This document shows, in pieces, positions 40,436-49,662 of a stretch of DNA of 64,000 bases. A program made the translations under genes and the position numbers. The stretch is from Palsa-1447 sp964414785. GTDB lineage: Bacteria; Verrucomicrobiota; Verrucomicrobiia; Opitutales; Opitutaceae. Location of the stretch: the NCBI GenBank assembly GCA_964414785.1, contig CAYPXZ010000002.1, positions 107,379-171,378 on the forward strand, in the 5' to 3' direction. The notes below the pieces were generated by a model. The model saw only the letters and a list, made by a program, of their open reading frames with translations, ran no database searches and was not told the DNA's origin. Position 1 is the stretch's first letter. Each line of letters begins with the position of its first letter.

Positions 40436-42454
40436 ATGGAGGATCCCCGCCCCACCGCCGCCATCCGGGCAGCCCCCTGGCTGACGGCGGCCGCGATCCT
40501 CGGCCTCTGCCTCGCCGTGTACTGGCCCGCGCTCGGCGGCAGCCAGGTCTGGGACGACGACGCGCACGTCACCCGGCCGGGCCTCCAGTCGGCCGCGGGC
40601 CTCTGGAGCATCTGGACGGACCTGCACGCCACGCAGCAGTACTATCCTCTCCTCCACAGCGCGTTCTGGGTGGAGCACGCGCTCTGGGGCGACGCGACCC
40701 TGGGCTACCACCTGGCGAACGTGCTCGAGCACGCGCTGTCGGCCATCCTCCTCGTCCTCATCCTCCAGCGGCTCAGGGTCCCGGGGGCGCGACTCGCGGG
40801 GCTGCTCTTCGCGGTCCACCCGGTCTGCGTCGAGTCGGTCGCCTGGATCTCCGAGCAGAAGAACACGCTGTCCCTCGTCTTCTACCTCCTCTCGGCGCTC
40901 GCCTACCTGCGCTTTGACCGCGCCCGGGGGACCCCCGCCGCGGCCCGGGCCTATGGCCTCGCGTCCGCGCTCTTCGTCATGGCGCTCCTGACAAAGTCCG
41001 TGACGGCGACGCTGCCGGCGGCGCTCCTCGTCGTCCTCTGGTGGGAGAAGGGCGCCCTCTCCTGGCGCCGGGACGTGATTCCCCTCTCTCCCTGGCTCGC
41101 GCTCTCGGCCGCGAGCGGGCTCCTCACCTCCTGGATCGAGCGCACGATCGGCGGCGCCCAGGGGGCGGCGTTCGACCTCGGCCTCCTCGAGCGGTGCCTC
41201 CTCGCCGGGAGGGTCCTCTGGTTCTACCTCGGGAAGCTCCTGTGGCCCGCGCACCTGGCGCTCATCTACCCGCGGTGGGACGTGCACGTGCAGGCCGCGG
41301 GATGGGCCGGCTATCTCGCGTCGGCGGCCGCAGTGACCGCGGCCCTGTGGTTCGCCCGCAGGCGCTCGCGCGGTCCCCTGGCCGCGTGGCTCCTCTTTGC
41401 CGGCACGCTCTTCCCGGCCCTCGGGTTCTTCAACGTCTACCCCTTCCTTTTCTCCTACGTGGCCGACCATTTCCAGTACCATGCGGCGCTCGGGATCCTT
41501 TCCGCCCTCTCGGCGGGGGTGGTCATCCTGATCGGACGGGCGGGCCACGCGCTCCAGGCCCTGGGGTGGGCGGCCGTCGCGGCGGTCCTGACCGGACTTG
41601 CCCTCCTTGCGAACGCGCAGAGCGGTACCTTCTCGGACCCGCGCACGCTCTTCGAGGCCACCCTGCGCGTGAACCCGGACTGCTGGATGGCCCACGACGG
41701 CATGGGGCTCTGGTACCGGGTGCACGGCGACCCGGCGAGGGCCGCCGGACATTTCCAGGAGGCCCTGCGCCTCAGGAAGGACTATCCCCAGGCGCACAAT
41801 AACCTCGGCCTGTGCTACGAGGACCGCGGCGAGATGGACAGGGCGATCGCCGAGTTCCGGGAGGCGCTGCGCCTGAAACCGGACTTCGCGGAGGCGCACA
41901 ACAACCTCGGCAGCGCGCTCGGTACCCTCCAGGGCCGCTCGGACGAGGCGATCGCGGAATTCCGCGAGGCCCTGCGCCTGCAGCCCGAGTTCGTCGCGGC
42001 GCACAACAACCTGGGGACCGCCTACCTGAAGGAGCCCGGCCGCATGGTCGATGCGATCGCCCAGTACCGGGAGTCGATCCGCCTGCGGCCCGACCTCCCC
42101 GAGGCGCACGCCTACCTCGGGGACGCCTTCTCCGAGTCGCCGGACAGGCTCGCGGACGCGGTCGCCCAGTACGAGGAGGCCATCCGCCTGGACCCGGGCA
42201 ACGCCGAGGTGCGCAACAACCTGGGACTCGTCCTGAACGCCGAGGGACGCTCAGCCGAGGCGGTCGACCAGTACAAGGAGGCGCTTCGCCTGATGCCCGC
42301 CTTCGCCGAGATCAGACTCAACCTGGCGATCGCGCTCCTCGGCCTGCCCGACGGCAGGCCCGAGGCGTTCAGGCAGATCGAGGCCTACCTCCAGGTACGT
42401 CCGGCCAACGACACGACGCGGCAGATCCTTGCGCAGATCCAGGGCGGAAGGTGA
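40436..42454 (+). CDS. TMTC-like membrane protein with TPR array
   Basis: A 672-residue protein. About 10-12 transmembrane helices (residues 14-400) are followed by roughly six TPR units (NNLGLCYEDRGEMDRAIAEFREALRLKPD and copies) that occupy 415-660. The first loop carries SQVWDDDAHVTRP, the acidic motif of the TMTC family, and AVHPVCVESVAWISEQKNTLS is the conserved segment. Eukaryotic TMTC proteins transfer mannose; bacterial members are uncharacterised. The paralogue at 28460 has a much shorter TPR region. Confidence 0.8.
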   Translation: MEDPRPTAAIRAAPWLTAAAILGLCLAVYWPALGGSQVWDDDAHVTRPGLQSAAGLWSIWTDLHATQQYYPLLHSAFWVEHALWGDATLGYHLANVLEHALSAILLVLILQRLRVPGARLAGLLFAVHPVCVESVAWISEQKNTLSLVFYLLSALAYLRFDRARGTPAAARAYGLASALFVMALLTKSVTATLPAALLVVLWWEKGALSWRRDVIPLSPWLALSAASGLLTSWIERTIGGAQGAAFDLGLLERCLLAGRVLWFYLGKLLWPAHLALIYPRWDVHVQAAGWAGYLASAAAVTAALWFARRRSRGPLAAWLLFAGTLFPALGFFNVYPFLFSYVADHFQYHAALGILSALSAGVVILIGRAGHALQALGWAAVAAVLTGLALLANAQSGTFSDPRTLFEATLRVNPDCWMAHDGMGLWYRVHGDPARAAGHFQEALRLRKDYPQAHNNLGLCYEDRGEMDRAIAEFREALRLKPDFAEAHNNLGSALGTLQGRSDEAIAEFREALRLQPEFVAAHNNLGTAYLKEPGRMVDAIAQYRESIRLRPDLPEAHAYLGDAFSESPDRLADAVAQYEEAIRLDPGNAEVRNNLGLVLNAEGRSAEAVDQYKEALRLMPAFAEIRLNLAIALLGLPDGRPEAFRQIEAYLQVRPANDTTRQILAQIQGGR

Positions 42455-42487
42455 GGACGGGGGCCGGAGGCTCCCGCCCGGCCTGGA

Positions 42488-45400
42488 TCACGCCGGCCCG
42501 GACGCACCGCCGACCACCGCCTGCAGGACCCTGTTGAGCTCCTCGAAGCCGAAGGGCTTCTGAAGAAAGCTGGCGAGCCCCTTGCCCGTGAAGCGCGAGA
42601 TCGCCTCCTGCTCGTTGAAGCCGCTCATCAGCACGACGCGCACGTTCCCCCGGATCCGGCGCAATTCCGTGAACGCGGTCTCGCCGTCCATGTGGGGCAT
42701 CGTCAGGTCCATGATGACGAGCGCGAACCGCTCCGGCTCGTCCCGGAACGCCTTGACCCCCTCGCGGCCGTCGGCCGCGAGCGCAACCTCGAAGCCGAGC
42801 TTGCGCAGCATGATGGCCGCGGCGCTTCGGACCGACTCCTCGTCGTCGACCACGAGGACGCAGCCCTCTCCCCTCCAGGAGTCCGTCGGCGAGCTGTCGG
42901 CCGCCATCAGGTCCTCGCTGCCGGCCGCGCAGGGAAAGAGCAGCTTGAAGGTCGTCCCCCGCCCCGCCTCCGAGTAGATCTTCAGGGCGCCCCGGTGGCC
43001 CCGGACGATGCCGAGGACCGCCGCAAGGCCCAGTCCCCGGCCCGCGAACTTCGTCGTGAAGAACGGGTCGAAGATCCTTGCCTGGGTCTCCGGGCTCATC
43101 CCGCATCCCGAGTCCGACACCTCCAGGTAGACGTACGTGCCCTCGGGCAGTTCCGGGGCGAGCACCGTGCCACCCAGGTAGGCGTGGTCGACCCGTGTCA
43201 GGCCCGTGTTCAGGCTGATGACCCCGCTCTTCTCGCCAATGGCCTCCGACGCGTTGATGACGAGGTTCATGATCACCTGGCGGATCTGCGTGGCGTCGGC
43301 CATGATCGGGGGCAGGGGCGGGTACAGGTTGAACCGCAGCACCGCCTTCTTGCTTATCGAGATCTGCAGGAGGTGCGTCGTCTCCTCGACGAGCCGGTTG
43401 AGCGAGAGGTTCTGCACGACGAAGCGCCCCTTGCCCGAGTAGGCGAGCATCTGCTTGCACAGGTCGGCCGCCCGCCGGGAACCCTCCTTGATCGCGGCGA
43501 GGTTGTCCTGGACGGGAGAGGAGCCGGGAAGGTCCAGGCTCGCCATGCTGGCGTTGCCCATGATGCCGGTCAGGATGTTGTTGAAGTCGTGGGCGATGCC
43601 CCCGGCCAGGACCCCGAGGCTCTCCAGTTTCTGGGTGTCCTGGAGCTTGCGCTCGAGCTGCAGGCGCTCGGCCTCGGCCTGCACGCGCTCCGTGGTGTCC
43701 CGGGCCACGGTCGAGATGCCGATGATGTTGCCGAGGGCGTCGCGGATGGGGGATCCGGTGACCGAGATGTTGATCGACCTCCCGTCCTTCCTCCTTCGGA
43801 CCGTGTCGAAGTGCTCGATGCTTTCCCCGCGCTTGATCTTCTCGAGGAAGGTCTCCTCCTCGCCCATGCGCTCATCCGGGATCAGCCTCTGGATGGACGA
43901 CCCCACCATCTCGGCGGCCGTGTATCCGAAGATCTTCTCCGCACCCCGGTTCCAGCTGGTCACGACGCTGTCCAGGTTCTTGCCGATGATGGCGTCGTCC
44001 GAGAAGGTCACGATGGCGGCAAGCCGGTTCGAGACGATCTGCGCCTGCTTTCGCTCCGAGACGTCGTGCGAGGTGACCTGGGTCGAGGGGGCCCCGTCAA
44101 ACGTGACCGGGACAGTCTGGACCTCCACCTCGACCGGGGTCCCGTCCATCTTAAGGAACCGCATCTCGACCATCGGAACCTCCACCCCGCGCTCGGTCAT
44201 TTCCCTGCGCCTTGCCAGGACGAGCCCGTGGTAGTCCGGGTGCACGAAGTCGAGCATCACGCGCCCGAGGAGATCCCCGGCGGAGCCCGCCCCGTGCATC
44301 TTGACCGCGGCGGGATTGGCGAAAACCACGACGCCCTCCCGGTGGACGACGATCGCCTCGGGGGATACCTCGATCATGCTCCGGTGGCGATCCTCGCTGT
44401 CGCGAAGCGCCTGCGCCGCCCGTTTGCGCTCGGTCACGTCGCGGACCGCCGTCATCCGGATCTTCCTGTCCCCAAAGTGCATCACCTTTGCCTGGGCCTC
44501 GACGTCGATCACGCTCTTGTCCCGGACCACCATGCGGTGCTCATAGGACACCTCCAGGTCTGTCGCGATGGCCCTCTCCACGGTAGGGCGGCTCTCCGGT
44601 GCGATGAACTCGGTGACCTCGCGGCCCAGGAGTTCGGTCCGGCTGTAGCCCAGGAGCCTGAGCGCCTGGTCGTTGGCATCCACCACCCTGCCGTTCTCGG
44701 TGATGAACACGCTCTCATGGGACGCCTGGCTCAGGGTCCGGAAACGCTCCTCGCTGTGCCCGAGCTGCCGCACCAACCCGTCGCGCTCGGCAAGCACGAC
44801 GGCGGGGATGAGCGCGACCAGGGCGCAGATGGCCAGGAACAACTGCATGCCCGGGACAAAGGCCCCCGAGGCGACCTGCTCGGCAGTCAGGCCCCTGAGG
44901 TAGTGGGACGTGAAGTAGATAAGGAGGAGCGCGAAGAGGACATTGACCGCCGAGGCCCCGCGTACCCCAAAGCGCAGCGCGGGCCACAGGACAAACAGCA
45001 GGAGCAGGGAACGGCTCGGCGCAATAAGTCCCGTCCCGACGACGAGCAGCTCCCACGTGGCGAAGACCAGCCCCGCGAGGATGAGCGCGGCCTCCAGGAG
45101 CCGTCGCGGCTGGGCCCGCCACTTCCGAACCGGCTCGCCGGGGGAAAGCCAGGACAGGAGGAGCGGGGCCACCAGGAGTATCGCCATCGCGTTCCCCACC
45201 CACCACCTGAGCCAGAACTCGACGAAGCCCACCGGAATGCCGTACGCCACCACGGTAGCGGCCCCGATCGTGGCTCCCGCCGCGGGGCAGGCGATCACGC
45301 ACCACCCGAGGAGCCCCAGGAATTCCCGGGCGGAGTCGAGCCGGGTCGTCCGCGCCACGAACCGACGGAAAAGGTAGGCGCCGGTCACGGCCTGCACCGT

Positions 45401-45679
45401 GTTCGCCAGGGGCAGCAGCAGGGTCAGGACTAACGGCGAACCCCTCACAACATCGACGCCAACGTCGACCGCAAGGGCGGTCAGCACCAGGGCCGTCCAG
45501 TCCGAGGTCTCGGCCAAAAGGAGGCACCCGAGGTAGACGCCGGCCGGCAGCCAGACGCTGATGTAGGGTGAGTTGTGGCTTGAGAGGAGCCGGCTCGCGA
45601 TGATGCCGGCCAGGTAGGCAAGGCCAAGCCCAAGGACCTTCTGCCATAGCGGGCGGGGGCTTGTCTTCTCGGATGCCAT
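42488..45679 (-). CDS. MASE1-PAS-PAS-PAS hybrid histidine kinase with receiver
   Basis: 1063 residues. An N-terminal MASE1 sensor with 8 or so transmembrane helices (residues 10-300, YISVWLPAGVYLGCLLL) is followed by three PAS domains (about 312-420, 432-550, 553-680; each ends in a DVTERK or DTTER type linker). HisKA has His in AGGIAHDFNNILTG. HATPase boxes are LVINASEAIGE, DSGCGM and GRGLGLAAV. The receiver at about 942-1060 has CVLVVDDEE, acceptor Asp in LVIMDLTMPHM, and Lys in FLQKPFG. ATG 45679 is preferred to TTG 45682. It diverges from the esterase gene and no cognate regulator lies beside it. Confidence 0.93.
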   Translation of the reverse strand: MASEKTSPRPLWQKVLGLGLAYLAGIIASRLLSSHNSPYISVWLPAGVYLGCLLLAETSDWTALVLTALAVDVGVDVVRGSPLVLTLLLPLANTVQAVTGAYLFRRFVARTTRLDSAREFLGLLGWCVIACPAAGATIGAATVVAYGIPVGFVEFWLRWWVGNAMAILLVAPLLLSWLSPGEPVRKWRAQPRRLLEAALILAGLVFATWELLVVGTGLIAPSRSLLLLFVLWPALRFGVRGASAVNVLFALLLIYFTSHYLRGLTAEQVASGAFVPGMQLFLAICALVALIPAVVLAERDGLVRQLGHSEERFRTLSQASHESVFITENGRVVDANDQALRLLGYSRTELLGREVTEFIAPESRPTVERAIATDLEVSYEHRMVVRDKSVIDVEAQAKVMHFGDRKIRMTAVRDVTERKRAAQALRDSEDRHRSMIEVSPEAIVVHREGVVVFANPAAVKMHGAGSAGDLLGRVMLDFVHPDYHGLVLARRREMTERGVEVPMVEMRFLKMDGTPVEVEVQTVPVTFDGAPSTQVTSHDVSERKQAQIVSNRLAAIVTFSDDAIIGKNLDSVVTSWNRGAEKIFGYTAAEMVGSSIQRLIPDERMGEEETFLEKIKRGESIEHFDTVRRRKDGRSINISVTGSPIRDALGNIIGISTVARDTTERVQAEAERLQLERKLQDTQKLESLGVLAGGIAHDFNNILTGIMGNASMASLDLPGSSPVQDNLAAIKEGSRRAADLCKQMLAYSGKGRFVVQNLSLNRLVEETTHLLQISISKKAVLRFNLYPPLPPIMADATQIRQVIMNLVINASEAIGEKSGVISLNTGLTRVDHAYLGGTVLAPELPEGTYVYLEVSDSGCGMSPETQARIFDPFFTTKFAGRGLGLAAVLGIVRGHRGALKIYSEAGRGTTFKLLFPCAAGSEDLMAADSSPTDSWRGEGCVLVVDDEESVRSAAAIMLRKLGFEVALAADGREGVKAFRDEPERFALVIMDLTMPHMDGETAFTELRRIRGNVRVVLMSGFNEQEAISRFTGKGLASFLQKPFGFEELNRVLQAVVGGASGPA

Positions 45680-45902
45680 CAAGGTTGTGGGATGCCTTCT
45701 TGGGGAAGCGGGGGTCTGTTCTTATCCCACGCGGCTTGTCTGGGTCAATCCGCTCCTAAGCGAACGCATCCAGGGCCCGGTACCGTTGCTCGGGGGGCCT
45801 CCCGGATGAGATTCCTTGAACCCGGGCCCGATCTCGGCCCCCATTCCCCCGTATCCCGGCCCGCCCCTTCGCCGCCACCCCCATGCCAGGTCCCGCCGAC
45901 CC

Positions 45903-46913
45903 ATGAAAACACGACTCCCCCGGATGTCCCCGATCCTCGCCGCGGCCGCGCTCTGTGCCGCAACCGCCTACGCCGCCCCGACCGACGACGTCTACCTTCC
46001 CGGGCCCGATTCGGAGGTCCACGCTGGGGTTCCCCAGGGAAAGGTCACCGATTGGGAGAAATTGCCGAGCTCAGCCTACCCCGGGACCCTGCACGACTTC
46101 TGCGTCTACGTGCCCGCCCAGTACGACCCCGCGAAGCCCGCCTCGCTCATGGTCTTCCAGGACGGCCACGCTTGGCTTCGCCCCACCGGGGAGATCCGCG
46201 CAACCAACGTCCTCAACAACCTCATCTACCGCAGGGAGATCCCGGTCACTATCGCCGTCTTCATCAACCCCGGGCGGACCCCCGAGCAGCCGGTCGCGAG
46301 CCAGTCCGACTGGGGCGACCAGTCCACCAACCGCCGGCAGGAATACAACGCACTCGACGACAAATACGCCCGGGTGATCGTCGACGAGCTCCTGCCGGTC
46401 CTCTACCAGCGCTACACCCTGTCGAGGAACCCCGAGGACCACGCGATCGGCGGCGCGAGCTCGGGGGCCATCGCGGCCTTCACCGTCGCCTGGCAGCGGC
46501 CCGACCAGTTCCGAAAGGTCCTGAGCACGATCGGAAGCTTCACGAACATCCGCGGCGGGCACGCCTATCCGGACCTGATCCGCGGGAGCGACAGGAAACC
46601 CATCCGCATCTACCTCCTCGACGGTGTCAACGATCTGCGGGGCGAACGCGGAACGGACCCGGTGAAGAAGTATGACCCGGAGTGGGACTGGCACCTGCAG
46701 AACATCCGGATGCTGGCCGCCCTGACCGACAAGGGCTACGACGTGAACTACAGCTGGGGCATCGGCACCCACAACCAGCGGCACGCCGGGGCCATGCTGC
46801 CGGAGATGCTGCGCTGGCTCTGGCGCGACTACCCGCGGACGGACGACCCGCACAGCATGGTGAACCGGACGCTCTTTTCCGTGCCGTACGGGGCTCCGCC
46901 CGCCGACGGGTGA
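45903..46913 (+). CDS. Secreted esterase, Fes/esterase-D fold
   Basis: A 336-residue alpha/beta hydrolase with a signal peptide (SPILAAAALCAATAYAAP). The nucleophile elbow is IGGASSGAIAAF (GxSxG, Ser present). The catalytic Asp is likely in YLLDGVNDLRG and His in WGIGTHNQRHAG. LHDFCVYVPAQYDPAKPASLMVFQDGH is the family start. Close fold relatives are feruloyl and enterochelin esterases; with the surrounding glycoside hydrolases, hemicellulose de-esterification is plausible. Confidence 0.85.
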   Translation: MKTRLPRMSPILAAAALCAATAYAAPTDDVYLPGPDSEVHAGVPQGKVTDWEKLPSSAYPGTLHDFCVYVPAQYDPAKPASLMVFQDGHAWLRPTGEIRATNVLNNLIYRREIPVTIAVFINPGRTPEQPVASQSDWGDQSTNRRQEYNALDDKYARVIVDELLPVLYQRYTLSRNPEDHAIGGASSGAIAAFTVAWQRPDQFRKVLSTIGSFTNIRGGHAYPDLIRGSDRKPIRIYLLDGVNDLRGERGTDPVKKYDPEWDWHLQNIRMLAALTDKGYDVNYSWGIGTHNQRHAGAMLPEMLRWLWRDYPRTDDPHSMVNRTLFSVPYGAPPADG

Positions 46914-47030
46914 CCGCTGCCCTTCTCATGTCCACGGGAGTGGGGCCGTGGGCAGCCATTCGCCCGGCGTGACACGCGCCTTTCGGGTTGTCGTGGGAAG
47001 ACTTGCTCCCGTTGAATCCCGCCCACCCCC

Positions 47031-47951
47031 GTGTTCCCCGCCTTCCTTTCATCCTTCTTCTTCGCCCTCAATGCGACCTGCGCGAACCACAGCATACGCC
47101 TCCTGGGCACCCTGCGGGCGAACCTGAGCCGGCTTGCGATCGGCGTCCTCTTCCTCGGTCTCTTCGCCCACACCTTGGGAGGCGGCTTCTCGAGCGCCGG
47201 GACCGCATGGTTCTTCCTGAGCGGGATCATCGGCCTCGGCGTGGGCGACCTCGGCACCTACGGGGCGCTGCCCCTCCTCGGATCGCGCATCACGCTCCTC
47301 ATGGTCCAGTGCGTCGCAGCCCCCCTCGCGGCGCTCGGGGAATGGTGGTGGCTCGGGACGCGGCTCTCGCCGGCGCAGATCCTCTGGGGCACCGTGATCC
47401 TCCTGGGGGTCGCCATAGCCGTCATGCCGAGCCGCTCGGATCCCCCGCGCGTGACGGTGAAGCCGATCGGTTTCCTTTACGGGTTCATAGGGGCCTGCGG
47501 GCAGGGCCTCGGCGCCGCGCTCCTCAGCCGCAAGGCGGCCCTCGTCGCCGCGGCCGCGGGCGAGAAGGTTTCCAACGTGACCTTCGGCCTGACCGCGGCG
47601 TACGAGAGGCTTCTCGCCGGCCTCGGCTTCACGCTCGCCTGGTTCCTCGTCCTTCGGATCCTGCGGCGGCTGCCGGGTTCGCCTCCCCCTTCGTCCAAGA
47701 AGTCCCGCGCATCCTGGCTGTGGACGCTTGCCAATGGGATCGCGGGTCCCGTCGCCGGCGTCGGCTGCTACCAATGGGCCCTGGCGACGACGCCGAGCGG
47801 AGTCGTGCTTTCCATCGTCGCCACGACGCCGCTGGTCTCGATCCCGATCGTGTTCTGGCTCGAGGGGGACCGCCCCTCGTTCCGCTCGATCGCGGGCGGG
47901 GTCGTCGCGGTGGCAGGGTGCATCGTCCTGACTCTCGTCACCCACCACTGA
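47031..47951 (+). CDS. EamA/DMT-family transporter
   Basis: A 306-residue inner-membrane carrier with about 10 helices in two EamA repeats (LSGIIGLGVGDLGTYGALPLLGSR and LATTPSGVVLSIVATTPLVSIPIVF). These carriers export or import metabolites. GTG 47031 is the only start that keeps the first helix; no strong ribosome site is visible. It converges with the SemiSWEET-like gene, 16 bp apart. Confidence 0.85.
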   Translation: MFPAFLSSFFFALNATCANHSIRLLGTLRANLSRLAIGVLFLGLFAHTLGGGFSSAGTAWFFLSGIIGLGVGDLGTYGALPLLGSRITLLMVQCVAAPLAALGEWWWLGTRLSPAQILWGTVILLGVAIAVMPSRSDPPRVTVKPIGFLYGFIGACGQGLGAALLSRKAALVAAAAGEKVSNVTFGLTAAYERLLAGLGFTLAWFLVLRILRRLPGSPPPSSKKSRASWLWTLANGIAGPVAGVGCYQWALATTPSGVVLSIVATTPLVSIPIVFWLEGDRPSFRSIAGGVVAVAGCIVLTLVTHH

Positions 47952-47967
47952 TTTTTCGAAGCTCCCG

Positions 47968-48231
47968 TCAGTGACGGTAGATTGCGGCGATGATCGCCAC
48001 GGACGCATTGTTGACGCCCCAGATGACGCTGCTCCAGAGGAGCACCCGGCTCCTGTCGCGGATCCCCTGGTAGACCCAGAGGCACGCCATGACGGACATC
48101 CACGCCCAGGAAAGGATGGACACGTCGGCCGACGACCCACGCCCGAGGATCCGGATCACCTGGGGGACTCCCGCAAAGAAGCCGTCCAGGATGAGGAGCG
48201 ATTGGATGGCGGTCTGGATCTTGTTTTTCAT
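47968..48231 (-). CDS. SemiSWEET-like PQ-loop small membrane protein
   Basis: 87 residues, three helices. The first helix carries the Pro-Gln of the PQ-loop motif in GVPQVIRILGRGSSADVS, followed by ILSWAWMSVMACLWVYQG, as in bacterial SemiSWEET sugar transporters that work as dimers. The third helix is VIWGVNNASVAIIAAIY. ATG 48231 is chosen because it begins the first helix; the longer open frame overlaps the divergent symporter start. Sugar transport is an inference from the fold. Confidence 0.72.
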   Translation of the reverse strand: MKNKIQTAIQSLLILDGFFAGVPQVIRILGRGSSADVSILSWAWMSVMACLWVYQGIRDRSRVLLWSSVIWGVNNASVAIIAAIYRH

Positions 48232-48380
48232 GGTGACGGCGCTGCCCAAGGGAGGCCTCGGAACCCTAGACCCGATGCTCCGGGGCCGAAAGGCGGGGCG
48301 ACCGTTATATGCGAGGAGTCCGCGGTCCGGCCATTTTGGGCTTATCTCGCAACCTCCACCCCAATAGACAGAAGGAAGAC

Positions 48381-49658
48381 GTGACGGCCCCCTCCCCGGA
48401 AATCGACCCGCCCAAGCCGGCATCAAGGCCGGGGCGCTGGCCGTCCTTGACCCAGCAGATCATGATCGGGTTTGCCGCGGGCTGCCTGCTGGGGTGGCTC
48501 GCTCCCGCGCTCGCGGTGAGGACGGAATTCCTCAGGGACGTCTTCCTGAACCTTATCAAGGCCCTGATCGCGCCGCTCGTTTTCTCGAGCGTCGTCGCCG
48601 GCATCGCCGGCGGCGGGAGCGCGAAAAACGTGGGGCGATTGGGACTCAAGTCCCTCATCTATTTCGAGGCCGCGACCACCCTCGCCCTGGTCGTGGGGCT
48701 CTTGGTCGTGAACGTGGCGGGCCCCGGTCGCGGGGTCGTGATCCAGCAGGCCGCGGTCGGCGCCGCCCTCCCCGCCGCGCATCCGGCGACCCTTTCCGAG
48801 ACCCTGGTCCACGCGTTCCCGGCCAGCGTCGTCGCGGCGATGGCCAACGGCGACGTGCTCCAGATCGTGGTCTTCTCGGTCATTTTCGGGCTCGCCGTCG
48901 TCGCCGCCGGGGAAAAGGCGAAGCCGGTCGTCGGCCTGTGCAGCGCGGTCGCCGGGGTCATGTTCAAGTTCACCGACATCATCATGAAGTTCGCCCCCGT
49001 GGGTGTCGGCGCCGCGATCGCCGTCACGGTCGGCCGCCAGGGGCCCGGCATGCTGGGGCACCTGGCGCTCCTCGTGGGGACCCTCTACGCCGCACTGGCC
49101 CTCTTCCTCGTTCTCCTCCTCCTTGTCGCCGGGGTCCTGCTCAAGCTCCCCATCAGGGCCTTCTGGAGGGCGGTCCGCGCCCCGTTCACGCTCGCCTTCG
49201 CAACCGCCAGCAGCGAATCGGCGATGCCTATGGCCATGGAGTCGATGATCGAGCTCGGCGTCCCCCCGAAGATCGTCGGCTTCGTGATCCCCACAGGCTA
49301 CAGCTTCAACCTGGACGGGAGCACCCTCTACCTGGCCATCGCCTCGGTGTTCGTGGCCCAGGCCGCCGAGGCCTCCGGCGCGGCGCACTTCGGGGTCGGC
49401 CAGCAGATCCTCCTCATGCTGACCCTCATGATCACGTCGAAGGGCGTGGCGGCCGTGCCAAGGGCGACACTCGTCGTCCTCGTCGCGACCCTGCATTCGT
49501 TCGGCCTTCCCGCGGAGGGGGTCGCGGTCATCCTCGGGGTCGACGCGCTCATGGACATGGCGCGGACCTCGGTCAACGTGCTCGGGAACTGCCTCGCCTC
49601 GGTCGTCGTGGCCAAGTGGGAGGGTGAGTTCACGCTGCGGGTTCCGCCGCCGGCCTGA
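48381..49658 (+). CDS. Dicarboxylate/amino acid:cation symporter, DAACS family
   Basis: About 425 residues with 8 transmembrane helices and two re-entrant hairpins. Signatures are FLNLIKALIAPLVFSSVVAGIA, the serine-rich hairpin TASSESAMPMAMESM, the sodium-site motif PTGYSFNLDGSTLY and the late ALMDMARTSVNVLGNCLA, with DxxRTxxNV in the substrate-binding helix. The protein imports C4-dicarboxylates or glutamate with Na+ or H+. GTG 48381 has GAAGGAAG just upstream, which fixes the start over the longer frame at 48309. Confidence 0.93.
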   Translation: MTAPSPEIDPPKPASRPGRWPSLTQQIMIGFAAGCLLGWLAPALAVRTEFLRDVFLNLIKALIAPLVFSSVVAGIAGGGSAKNVGRLGLKSLIYFEAATTLALVVGLLVVNVAGPGRGVVIQQAAVGAALPAAHPATLSETLVHAFPASVVAAMANGDVLQIVVFSVIFGLAVVAAGEKAKPVVGLCSAVAGVMFKFTDIIMKFAPVGVGAAIAVTVGRQGPGMLGHLALLVGTLYAALALFLVLLLLVAGVLLKLPIRAFWRAVRAPFTLAFATASSESAMPMAMESMIELGVPPKIVGFVIPTGYSFNLDGSTLYLAIASVFVAQAAEASGAAHFGVGQQILLMLTLMITSKGVAAVPRATLVVLVATLHSFGLPAEGVAVILGVDALMDMARTSVNVLGNCLASVVVAKWEGEFTLRVPPPA

Positions 49659-49662
49659 GGCC

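Noticed and set aside
42692..45433. Plus-strand 913-codon open frame opposite the MASE1 kinase
   Set aside because: Antisense shadow; its composition is His/Arg/Asp-rich and lacks motifs.
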